Shown in pieces: positions 16,305 through 24,200 of a stretch of 64,000 nt of DNA. The stretch lies in assembly GCA_951801675.1 (NCBI GenBank), contig CATONX010000003.1, positions 62,001-126,000 on the forward strand, written 5' to 3'. Under the pieces are notes generated by a model. That model searched no databases and was not told the DNA's origin. It saw nothing but the letters and a program-made list of their open reading frames with translations. Position 1 is the stretch's first letter, and each line of letters begins with the position of its first letter. This stretch comes from an uncultured Eubacteriales bacterium (GTDB lineage: Bacteria; Bacillota; Clostridia; Oscillospirales; Acutalibacteraceae). Position numbers and translations under genes: made by a program.

Positions 16305-16590
16305 GTCGTCCCTCGCGAGAGGGGCGTGGATTGAAATTTGTTTCTTCTGGTAGATGGTCGAACGCCCCCAGGTCGTCCCTCGCGAGAGGGGCGTGGATTG
16401 AAATTGTGCTGTCAGACACGGGGCTGTTGGATACCGCCTGGTCGTCCCTCGCGAGAGGGGCGTGGATTGAAATCAGCTCATGCTGTCGGCGCCCACCACC
16501 TTAGATAGTCGCCCCTCGCGAGAGGGGCGTGGGTTGAAATGTTTCCGACCGCTCTACTTTGATAACCCCTTTTGGTCGCCCTTCGCGAGA
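16305..16590 (+). CRISPR. Type I-C CRISPR array, four spacers
   Basis: Repeats of 33 bases start at 16305, 16372, 16441 and 16508. A fifth, truncated copy starts at 16575 and keeps only its first 16 or so bases, with changes. The repeat opens with GTCGTCCCTCGCGAGAGG and ends GTGGATTGAAAT, the classic I-C form, with a CCCTC-GCGA-GAGGG hairpin. The fourth copy has two changes. Spacers are 34, 36, 34 and 34 bases. Decay is at the leader-distal end, as expected, so the array reads left to right, the same way as the cas genes. Confidence 0.96.
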
Positions 16591-16607
16591 AGTACAAAAA
16601 GGCACAA

Positions 16608-16639
16608 AAGAGGGTCTGCGTTCATACGCAGACCCTCTT
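16608..16639. terminator. Hairpin terminator between the CRISPR array and trkA genes
   Basis: A 13-bp stem (AAGAGGGTCTGCG with its complement) and a 6-base loop form the hairpin. On the minus strand it is followed by TTTTG, so it best fits termination of the trkA transcript; it may also stop the array transcript. Confidence 0.8.
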
Positions 16640-16672
16640 ACTTATTCCGTAAACAAAGCCCCACAGCCGCCT

Positions 16673-17335
16673 TTATTTTTTCACTGCCGTCAGCGTCTTG
16701 ACCAGCTGCTTGCGGACCTTGCTGGTGGAGACCGCCACCAGCTCGTCACCCGGCTGGATGATGGTATTGCCGCGGGGAATAAAGAACTCGCCCCGGCGCA
16801 CCACCGAAACGATAATGCATTCCTCTGGCAGCGGAATCTTGCTGATGCGCATGTCGCTTACCGCTGCATTCTCCGGCACCTTGATTTCGCAGATAACCCC
16901 TTCGCCGTGGATGGAAGCCAACAGCCGGATCCCTACCGTGTCCACCGTCTGTTCAATCAGGCTGGTGATCAAGCCTGTGGAGGACACCGGAATATCCACT
17001 CCCAGCTTGCGCATGATTTCCAGATTCTTCGGATTGTTGGAACGGGCAATGGTCTTTTTCGCATGAAACCGTACCCGCCCCAGCTGGCAGGCAATGAGAT
17101 TGTTCTCATCCTTGCCGGTGACCGCCACCAGCGCGTCGCAGTCGCTGGCCCCGGCGGAATCCAGGGATTCGATGGTGGTGCCGTCCCCGCAGACCACCGG
17201 AATATCCAGCTCATTGGCGATCCGGGTGCAGGCCTCTTTATTGGTTTCGATCAGGCGGATGTCATGTCCGTTCTCCAGCAGGGATTTGCATAAGTAATAT
17301 CCCACTTTGCCGCCGCCGACTATGATAATTTTCAT
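16673..17335 (-). CDS. trkA: TrkA/KtrA-type NAD-binding potassium transport regulator (second copy)
   Basis: This 220-residue protein has an RCK-N Rossmann domain (MKIIIVGGGKVGYYLCKSLL, then a VVCGDGT motif) and a C-terminal RCK-C ligand-binding domain from about residue 135. Such proteins sit on the cytoplasmic face of K+ uptake channels and gate them in response to nucleotides or c-di-AMP. It lies 28 bases downstream of a second TrkA-like gene. No TrkH/KtrB membrane subunit is present nearby, which is unusual for such a pair. DarA elsewhere in the window shows that c-di-AMP signalling exists in the organism. Confidence 0.9.
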   Translation of the reverse strand: MKIIIVGGGKVGYYLCKSLLENGHDIRLIETNKEACTRIANELDIPVVCGDGTTIESLDSAGASDCDALVAVTGKDENNLIACQLGRVRFHAKKTIARSNNPKNLEIMRKLGVDIPVSSTGLITSLIEQTVDTVGIRLLASIHGEGVICEIKVPENAAVSDMRISKIPLPEECIIVSVVRRGEFFIPRGNTIIQPGDELVAVSTSKVRKQLVKTLTAVKK

Positions 17336-17363
17336 GGACGCTTCTCCCTTCTGTTCCGGCCGG

Positions 17364-17990
17364 TCAGTCGACCACCCGGCAGCAGATCACCTTGTCGCCT
17401 TCGTCAATGGTATACTCCGGGGGCAGCTTCGCGGCCAGAATAATTTCGCCTGAATCCTTCTGTACGCCGAAAATTTCCTCGTTGTCCCGCAGCGGTACAT
17501 GCAAAAGCGTCTTTCCTCGGATGGACCTGTCCGGGTGCTTGACCGTAAAGCCCACCGTACAGTTGTCGAAAGAAAGGGTGCGCGGGTCGTCCTTGTCAAT
17601 CATCACCGAGTAAAGCGTGTCCACGGTCAAACGGGTCGGACAAATGGTGCGAATGCCGAAGTGGCTGAAAACCGTTTCTCTGGAAGGGTCCACGATGCTG
17701 GCCACCACCCGAGGGACCTTGAACACCTCCAGCGCCATCTGGGATACCATGATGTTCACATTGTCATCGTTGGTGACCGCCACCAGCGCGTCACAGCTTT
17801 CGATCCCGGCGTTTTGCAGGACTTCCTGGTCCACCGGGATGCCAACCACCGTCACTCCGGAAAAATTGAGTCCCAACTGTTCGAGCTTTCCAGGGTCCCG
17901 GTCCACCACCGCCACATAATGCCCGTATCGGTTGAGTGCCTTGGCCAGGCGCACCCCGATCTTGTCGCACCCAACAATCATGACATTCAT
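17364..17990 (-). CDS. TrkA/KtrA-type NAD-binding potassium transport regulator (first copy)
   Basis: This is a 208-residue paralogue of the next gene, with the RCK-N domain (MNVMIVGCDKIGVRLAKALN, then DRDPGKLEQLG) and an RCK-C domain from about residue 130. The ATG at 17990 has GGAG 6 bases upstream; longer in-frame starts are less likely. The dinucleotide loop reads GCDKIG instead of GxGxxG, so its nucleotide affinity may differ from the second copy. The pair probably forms one transcript from about 18000 to the terminator at 16608. Confidence 0.87.
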   Translation of the reverse strand: MNVMIVGCDKIGVRLAKALNRYGHYVAVVDRDPGKLEQLGLNFSGVTVVGIPVDQEVLQNAGIESCDALVAVTNDDNVNIMVSQMALEVFKVPRVVASIVDPSRETVFSHFGIRTICPTRLTVDTLYSVMIDKDDPRTLSFDNCTVGFTVKHPDRSIRGKTLLHVPLRDNEEIFGVQKDSGEIILAAKLPPEYTIDEGDKVICCRVVD

Positions 17991-18367
17991 ATGCTTCTCC
18001 ATTTCCCGCGCAAGGCTTGTCCCATTGCGCGTATCGCGTATAAAATACCCCGATGAGCTTCCCAGTGAAAATGGTGACCCTTGCGGATATGTCCCCAAGG
18101 TGCCGCCCCAAAAAGACCGGTGCGCCATTTTCCAAGGAAAAAAGAAAACGGCAGGGACCGAAATATGTCCCGCCGCCAATGGGAATGTGGGACAAAAATC
18201 TGGCCCCGAAAAAACACCTCAATGCAAAAAGCACCTCAACTTATGTGAGGTGCGCGAATACTCTGAGAGTTGGCGCTGCGAAAAAGATACCATCTTTTTA
18301 CGCGTGCACTTTCAGATGGAAGAAAAGGAAAGAGCCCGAACGCGAATTGCGTCCAGACTCAGTCTGG

Positions 18368-18444
18368 TGGCCCGCCCGGAGGGATTCGAACCCCCGGCCT
18401 CCAGAATCGGAATCTGTCACTCTATCCAGCTGAGCTACGGGCGG
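18368..18444 (-). tRNA. tRNA-Arg (anticodon CCG), CCA encoded
   Basis: The minus strand folds into a 77-base tRNA. The acceptor stem is CCGCCCG/CGGGCGG. The D arm is GCTCAGCTGGATAGAGT. The anticodon loop is TTCCGAT with anticodon CCG, and the T arm is GGGGGTTCGAATCCCTC. A discriminator G and a genomic CCA follow. The anticodon stem top pair looks mismatched. It would read CGG arginine codons. Confidence 0.9.
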
Positions 18445-18526
18445 ATACTGCTTTGCCCAAATACTATACCACAACCCGGCAAATCTGTAAAGAGAGAAAT
18501 TGAATGGATTTCCAAATAAATGAAGA

Positions 18527-18700
18527 TCATACTTGGCGGCGGCCTTTTTTGCTCATCAATGCACCGATGCGGCCGGTTTCCCGCGCGGTCAGGCCGCCCC
18601 AGCCTTCCGCCTGCAGGCGGTCGCCAAGGCCCAAACTCTGGGCAATCCGGATTTTTTCCAGATCTCGTGGTGTCGGTTCCTTTTTCTTTTTCTGCGCCAA
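18527..18700 (-). CDS. Small acid-soluble spore protein, alpha/beta-type (SspF-like)
   Basis: This short gene of 57 residues starts at TTG 18700 with GGAGG 8 bases upstream. The protein runs MAQKKKKEPTPRDLEKIRIA, then a GLGDRLQAEGWGGLTARE segment and ETGRIGALMSKK. The GWGGLTAxExGxIG core matches the alpha/beta SASP family, which coats and protects spore DNA. It is shorter than the major SASPs and closer to SspF-like members. It indicates an endospore former. It is probably made in the forespore, although I did not find a clear sigma-G promoter. Confidence 0.8.
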   Translation of the reverse strand: MAQKKKKEPTPRDLEKIRIAQSLGLGDRLQAEGWGGLTARETGRIGALMSKKGRRQV

Positions 18701-18875
18701 TGTGACAGCCTCCCTGCACTCATTCTGTCCATAGTCTCTGCCGGAAGGAGAAAGTTATACATCTTCTTCCAAAACAAAAGGAAAAAGATGGCGCAACCTG
18801 TATAAACCCTGTCATGTCCGCCCATCCTACTGGCATATAAATACTATAGGTACTCTACCGAAAGGCGTGAAAGAC

Positions 18876-19166
18876 ATGAGCGGACTCAAAGATTGGAAAA
18901 ACCAGCTGTTCCAAAAGAAACCCGACGCACAGGAAGTCTACACCCAGGAGCTGCTCGCAGAGATTCGGGAGGTATGCCGGCAGATGCAGAGTGCCAACTC
19001 CCGATTTGCAAATGAAAATGACAATGACCTGGTAGATGCGTGCATTTACGAAATGGAAGCGCTCAACGCGCGTTACCGTTTTCTTATCAAACGGGCGCGG
19101 GAGGTAGGGATCACCTGCACGCCGGTCCAGGCCAGAGAAATCAAGGGGGGAGAACAGGTGGGATAG
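18876..19166 (+). CDS. DUF2508 family protein (YaaL-like)
   Basis: This 96-residue, mostly helical and charged protein has a conserved FANENDNDLVDACIYEMEALNARY stretch in its middle, the mark of DUF2508/YaaL. The ATG at 18876 sits behind GAAAGGCG. It is followed at once by bofA, the same order as recR-yaaL-bofA in Bacillus, but recR is not next to it here. The function is unknown. The pairing with bofA suggests a role during sporulation. Confidence 0.82.
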   Translation: MSGLKDWKNQLFQKKPDAQEVYTQELLAEIREVCRQMQSANSRFANENDNDLVDACIYEMEALNARYRFLIKRAREVGITCTPVQAREIKGGEQVG

Positions 19167-19171
19167 GTGCA

Positions 19172-19423
19172 GTGGCCGCGGTCGCTGTTTTGGTGACCGG
19201 TGGCTTAATAATCATCGGCTTCATGGTCCGGTCCGGAAAACCGGTGCGCAGTCTTCTGAGCTCGGCGGTTCAGGGAATTCTGGCCTTGACGGTGGTAAAC
19301 CTGACCGGAGCGCTTACCGGGGTAACCCTTTCGGTCAACGCGACAAGTTTGGGTGTTGCAGCGCTGGGCGGCATTCCGGGAATCATTGGAATGCTGATGA
19401 TGAACATAGTGATGGCAGGATAA
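19172..19423 (+). CDS. bofA: Pro-sigma-K processing inhibitor BofA family protein
   Basis: This 83-residue membrane protein has two hydrophobic segments. The conserved end includes VNLTGALTGVTLSVNATSLGV and GIPGIIGMLMMN. In Bacillus, BofA holds the SpoIVFB protease inactive in the mother cell until the forespore signals. The GTG at 19172 is the best in-frame start, 5 bases after the DUF2508 stop. Its ribosome site (AGGTGGGATAGG) is weak, which suggests coupling to the upstream gene. Confidence 0.85.
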   Translation: MAAVAVLVTGGLIIIGFMVRSGKPVRSLLSSAVQGILALTVVNLTGALTGVTLSVNATSLGVAALGGIPGIIGMLMMNIVMAG

Positions 19424-19425
19424 GA

Positions 19426-19456
19426 AGAAGGCGCAAAGCTATGCTTTGCGCCTTCT
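19426..19456. terminator. Bidirectional terminator between bofA and the DUF4364 gene
   Basis: The 13-bp stem AGAAGGCGCAAAG with its complement has a 5-base loop and is flanked by T-rich sequence on both strands. It separates two converging genes. Confidence 0.88.
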
Positions 19457-19466
19457 TTCTGCTTTA

Positions 19467-20045
19467 TTATACGCCGATCATCCGTCGGAACGCCTCCACA
19501 TCCCCGGTCTGCAAGGCGAGTACCCCTGCGTAGACCCGGCCCGGGTCTCTCAGAAAGTCCTCCCGGATCACTTCTGCCTGAATGCGGTCGGCCACCAGCA
19601 AGGAAACCTGCATCAGCTCCCGCTTCCCATCGGAAACGTGGCAGACAACGGTGAAGCCGTCCGCTGTCTTGTTGATTTCCACCTGATTTTCCCGCTCCAG
19701 CTTGATTCGGGTCATCAGCTTCATTGCTGCGTGTACCGCTTTTTCCCGTACCGAAATGGGCAAATCCGATTCCAGCGTCTGGGCAATCCGGCTGCCGGTT
19801 TCGGTGACGGTCAGCATGTCGTCCCCTTGGGTGGGCTGAACGTGTCCCCGGTCCAGCAGTTCCCCGATTGCATCGGTCACCTCAAAATAGTTTGCCAGCC
19901 CGTTTGCCTGGATGACCTGAATGATGCTGTTCCTGGAGAGGGGTCCGCCCACGCTTTTGAGCAGATAGCAGACGAGGAGCAGCACCTGGCTGCGGCTGGT
20001 CAGGCCACCGGGGACAACCCCGTTTACAAATACATTTTGCTCCAT
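19467..20045 (-). CDS. DUF4364 family protein
   Basis: This 192-residue protein opens MEQNVFVNGVVPGGLTSRSQ. It has a winged-helix-like N-terminal half (helices around SRNSIIQVIQANGLANYFEV, then LLDRGHVQPTQGDDMLTVTE) and an alpha/beta C-terminal half. This matches DUF4364, a clostridial family whose role is unknown; the fold hints at a regulator. The ATG at 20045 has AAAGGTGG upstream. Codons continue open further upstream but pass through a terminator, so they are not likely to be used. Confidence 0.82.
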   Translation of the reverse strand: MEQNVFVNGVVPGGLTSRSQVLLLVCYLLKSVGGPLSRNSIIQVIQANGLANYFEVTDAIGELLDRGHVQPTQGDDMLTVTETGSRIAQTLESDLPISVREKAVHAAMKLMTRIKLERENQVEINKTADGFTVVCHVSDGKRELMQVSLLVADRIQAEVIREDFLRDPGRVYAGVLALQTGDVEAFRRMIGV

Positions 20046-20125
20046 GGTGAAACCACCTTTCCCTGAATGAATCCTTTCTATTATACAACTTTTTTCCGTC
20101 CGCGCAAAGAGAAAAACAAAAAAGC

Positions 20126-20158
20126 ACCCCGTCCTCCCAGAGTGAAGAGGACGGGGTA
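20126..20158 (-). terminator. Second terminator of the orphan minus-strand transcript
   Basis: An 11-bp stem (ACCCCGTCCTC with its complement) has a 10-base loop. On the minus strand it is followed by GCTTTTTTGTTTTT. It ends transcription arriving from the right, where no protein gene is evident. Confidence 0.85.
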
Positions 20159-20750
20159 CATAAAGGAGATGACTATCAAAGCAAGGAAATGCGAGATCTT
20201 GCTTTTGATAAGTTTTGGTAAGGGAATACGGCCAACTGCTAGCAGCCGTAATGATCACGCCGTAACCGACATGAAACGCTTTCCAAAGGAAACATTCGCT
20301 TTTGCGGAAAGATTGTCTTTTTAAAGCAAAAAAGAGTGCGACCGGTACCCGATCGCCAAACTAAGAAATTATTGCAATGCCAACGCACTACCGCTATAAA
20401 AACAGCGGCCAACTCCAGCTCGAAACGCTCATAGCATCCAACCGGGTTTTTACCCGTACCGGTCACGGTGAATGGTGCTCTTGCGGTCCGCGCCGCCGAG
20501 ACGCAAACCTTATAGATGCGCCTACGAACGCGTTCTCCTCTTTTCTTTCTCCTTCTTCCATGGCCTATATACACCATGCTTTTGCGTGCCAAGCGGATTC
20601 CTGCGTTTGGCATACCCCTATGCTCAACGGTAAGAAGAATCCATGCCACGAACAATAGCAAGCAGTATATAACAAACAAAAAACACGAGCAAAATAAATA
20701 GATAACAAAGAAAAAACAGAAATGTTATATTTATATTGCTGAATGCTGTA
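20159..20750 (-). ncRNA. Candidate structured non-coding RNA (orphan transcription unit)
   Basis: A strong minus-strand promoter (20757-20785) is followed by about 420 bases to a first terminator (20338-20356) and about 600 bases to a second (20126-20158). No reading frame in between has a ribosome site or a protein-like sequence. The longest, 20239-20679, begins with TTG and is rich in Arg and Cys. The RNA could form several hairpins, for example CCGCT-N8-AGCGG and CGGGT-AAAA-ACCCG. It could be a regulatory RNA, a long attenuated leader for the DUF4364 gene, or a member of a large RNA family I cannot recognise by eye. Confidence 0.45.
20338..20356 (-). terminator. First terminator of the orphan minus-strand transcript
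   Basis: On the minus strand GCGATCGG-GTA-CCGGTCGC forms an 8-bp stem with one G-T pair, followed by ACTCTTTTTT. This is a compact rho-independent terminator. Confidence 0.72.
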
Positions 20751-20756
20751 CTTGTA

Positions 20757-20785
20757 ATTATAGATTTTCTCCTAGTTAAAGTCAA
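20757..20785 (-). promoter_or_regulatory. Strong minus-strand promoter with no downstream protein gene
   Basis: TTGACT and TATAAT on the minus strand are separated by exactly 17 bases in an AT-rich stretch. It reads left, away from the secreted-enzyme genes. Confidence 0.78.
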
Positions 20786-21152
20786 GTGGAAAAAAGAAGC
20801 GAATTACTCGAAAAATTCATACTATTTTAATTCATATATCATTTATATCCTTATTTTAGCAAAATATTAGTCAATATCTAATATAAAACAGGTAATTTAA
20901 AAAGGCTCTGCTTAAATGAAAAGAAAAATATGCTATTCTATTTTGACTTGGATGTTTCAAATTCTAAACACAGAAAGAAGAAAAAAGTGAATATTTCTTA
21001 CTTTTTTGCAAAGAGGATGGAAGCGCTCGTGCAGTTGCCCCATCCAGGGGGGTAATCAAAAGAAAATGCATCCATAAGGTACGCAGAGAAGCGGACGGCT
21101 CTGCATGCGCCGATGCTTTCTGAAGGAGAAAGCCAGCTTTTCCGTATTAGAA
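20786..21152. other. AT-rich intergenic stretch
   Basis: No gene or repeat is recognised. It is clearly more AT-rich than the surroundings and separates the orphan transcript from the PL11 gene. Confidence 0.5.
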
Positions 21153-21184
21153 ATCCCGGCCTGCAAGTTGCTGCAGGCCGGGAT
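21153..21184 (-). terminator. Terminator of the first PL11 gene
   Basis: The 13-bp stem ATCCCGGCCTGCA with its complement and a 6-base loop lies 31 bases after the stop codon. The following T-run is short (TTTCT). Confidence 0.75.
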
Positions 21185-21215
21185 GCGAGGATCGTCTATC
21201 TGGAAGAAGAGAACC

Positions 21216-24200
21216 CTATCTGGTAATACGGGTGGAAAGCGGCAGCGTATCTTCCAGCCACGCAAAGTCGGCACCGGCAGCTTTTACGGTAAAGGTGCGG
21301 GGGCCGGGAGTTCCCACGCTGAGGGTATAGGTCCAGGTGCGAACGCCGTTTTCATCCACATACGTGCATGTGGTAGGGGCAAGGCCGGTGCCGGTTTCAT
21401 TGAAGAGGCGGACCTTGGCAACATTAGTGGAGGTCTTGATGGTGGCGGTAATGGGCTCATTGACCTTGCCGGCCGGGTCTATCGTCGCCTCAATGAGTTT
21501 GACCTCACCGCCCGGAGTAACCGATGCGTCGCCGATATAGAAGCACACAAACACACCGGTGTCTTCGCCGTCCGCATACACGTGCAGGGTACGGTCACCC
21601 TTGGTAGCCAGGGAGAAGGTCAGGGTCCAAGTAATGGAACCGTCTCCGTTCTCCTTGCTTTCGCGACTGGTTGCCAGGCCGTTGCCGTTTTCGCTGACCA
21701 GGTATGCCTTCTCAACGGTGTCCGGCGTGGTGATGGTGACCGTGATGGTCTCGTTGGGCGCGTAGATTTCCTTGTCGGCACAAGCGGAGGTCTCAACAGG
21801 AGTAGGAGGCACATCCGGGTCAAAGCCGTTTGTGTAGATGACCGGGTAGGTGGGCAGCTGAAGGTTTAGAACCTTGTCTTTCACGTCTTCGCCCAGATAG
21901 AAGCCGCCGATGTGGGGAGGCTGGTTGTAGGCGGTGTTCTGGCTGGCGACGCCGATGCGGTAGCCCGAGTCATGCATGAGGGTGTAGATCATGTAATCGG
22001 TGGGAATGGTGGTGGAGTAAATGCGCAGCTCGGTGGAATCCACGTCACGGGCCACGATTTCCTCACGCCAGTCGCCGAAGATGTCGGCGGTCAGGGTCGG
22101 ATTGCTCTTGGTTCCATTGTTGGTCTGGGTTCCTTCCAGCACGGCCAGAGTATCCACGCGGTTGGTGGTTTCATTGTACTTGTAAATGGTCTGTGTGCTG
22201 CCGTCGGGCATTTCATGGAGCAGGTCGCCGTCCCAGTAGGTGGCCCAATTGCAGTTCATACTTCTGGGCATGGGAGCAACCGCTTCTCCGTAGACATTGT
22301 AAATCGAGCCGGAACCGGACGCCCAGACTTCAAAGCCGGGATTTGAGGTGATGTTTGCCGCAACGCCCCGTCCAACATCTGAGTTAGTATACTTTTTCCC
22401 GAAGAGAAACGCGCCGTTGGCAGCGTCACATACGAAGAAGTTCAGAGGCGCGTTGGCGTCCTCCTGCGGCATCATAAGCTGCAGGCCCTGCCGATCCGGG
22501 AAGAAGGGGCCTACATGCAGTGCGTCGCCGTGGGCCAGGTTATACGAGGAGGCTCCCTTGCCGTTTTGGCTCCACAGGAGAGAACCGTCGTAGTTGATTG
22601 CCAGCGGGCCGGTGGTAATTTCATCGAAGCCGTCGCCGTCCAGATCGCCGGCGATGGTATAATGCGCGCCCTTGCCCTCGTAATCCTTCGGATTGGGCAG
22701 CTTGCTGGAGTCAAAGTTCCAGTACGGCTGTAACTTGCCGTCCACGACAAAGTATGCCCCCATGGTGACCTTGGTGTAGTAGCCGCGCTGCTGGAGAATG
22801 GCCGGCCGGGTCTTGGAGGAATCCGCCGGATCGGGCGCGTAGAACATGGTGTTCTGGAAGCGGTCGGAGCGGTTGCCCCAGTTATCGCCCCAGAGGTTCG
22901 TGTCCACGATGGGGTTGGGGTAATCGACGCAGTCCATCAAAGCGCCGGTTTCGCCGTTGACAAGGATGAGGAACTCGCCCTGGCGCGGGTCGATAACATG
23001 CCCATTGGAAGCCACCCAGTCCGCCGTCGGATCTCCGATGGTGGCGACGCAGTACTTGTCTTCCATGGTCATGACACCCTCTTCGTTGGGCGTGTAGATC
23101 TTCGTTCCGTCGGCAGCCTTGACGGTGAATTCCGCTTTGCCGTCCTGATCGAAGTCATAGAACAGGAACTGGTTGTAATGGGCGCCGGAGGGCTCGTTGT
23201 AGCCGATGTCCACACGCCACAGGAGGGTGCCGTCCATTTTGTAGCAGTCAAAATAGGTGGGGCTGGTCATACCGGTTTTGCCGGAATCCATAGAGTTGCT
23301 GGGATACCATTTGACCACGATTTCATACTCGCCGTCTCCATCCGCGTCCGCTACCGACGCGTCGTTGATGGAGTAGCTGCCGATGGTGCCGGACCCGTCG
23401 TGAGTCGGTCGGTCGGCGGGCTTTTGAACCGCAATGCCCAGATAGTTCTGGCCCAGCGCCGTGAAGGGCTGACTCTTGGTGGACGTTGTGCCCTGTATGG
23501 ATTCAATGACGTAAACGTCGCCTGCTTTGCCGTGCGCGTCTACAAAGTTGGTTTTGGTGGCAATGGGCTCTGCGTTGACCTTCTGATCGTTGCGGTAGAC
23601 ATTAAAGGAAATGCCGGTGTTATACTCGGTGGAAAGCAGCCGCCAGCTGACGAATACCCCGTCCTGCGACTGCATAGCCACCACGCCCCGATCCAGCCAC
23701 TCGGTGGAACGAGCGATCGCATTGTACCCCGTGAAAGCCGGCCGGATGACTACCGTAAAGGTGGGGACAATGTCGAGAGCATTGTTGTATTCCGACGGGA
23801 ACGCGCCGGTGAATACATACGCGCCTTCTTTTTGGGGGTTGAATTCCGGGGTGCTCTGCCAAATAACCGCAATGTCCTTCACGGTTTTATCACCCATGGT
23901 AGCGCTGACGGTAGCGGGCAGTGTGATCCGGTCGCCCACGTACGCGTAGAGGTCGTGCGGCTGGATGATGGACATAATGGAGTTGGCGGAATAGCTCTTT
24001 GTATATGCGCAGAAGTTGTCAAGACCCGTGGTAAAGGTATGGTTTTTACCGCCCAGGCGGATGCCCTGGATGGTGATGCGGGTGATGCCGCCGGCGGTTC
24101 TTGCATCCAGCGGAATGTCCGCGTAAGTAAGGGCTGAATCGGGCTCGCCACGCTTGGAAATCACCAGAGTAGCGGTGTTTGCTTTAAAATGAAAGGTCAG

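Noticed and set aside
16575-16606. A full fifth CRISPR repeat
   Set aside because: Only the first 16 or so bases match, with changes; the rest diverges. It is the decayed trailer-end copy and not a working repeat.
20540-20640. Resemblance to a c-di-GMP-I riboswitch (GCCAAAC ... GGCACGCAAAAGC) on the minus strand
   Set aside because: Only two short elements match loosely. The expected second helix and tetraloop receptor are not seen. It needs a covariance search before being called.
20239-20679. A 146-codon minus-strand frame in the orphan transcript
   Set aside because: It starts at TTG without a ribosome site, crosses the first terminator hairpin, and is rich in Arg, Cys and aromatic residues with no recognisable fold.
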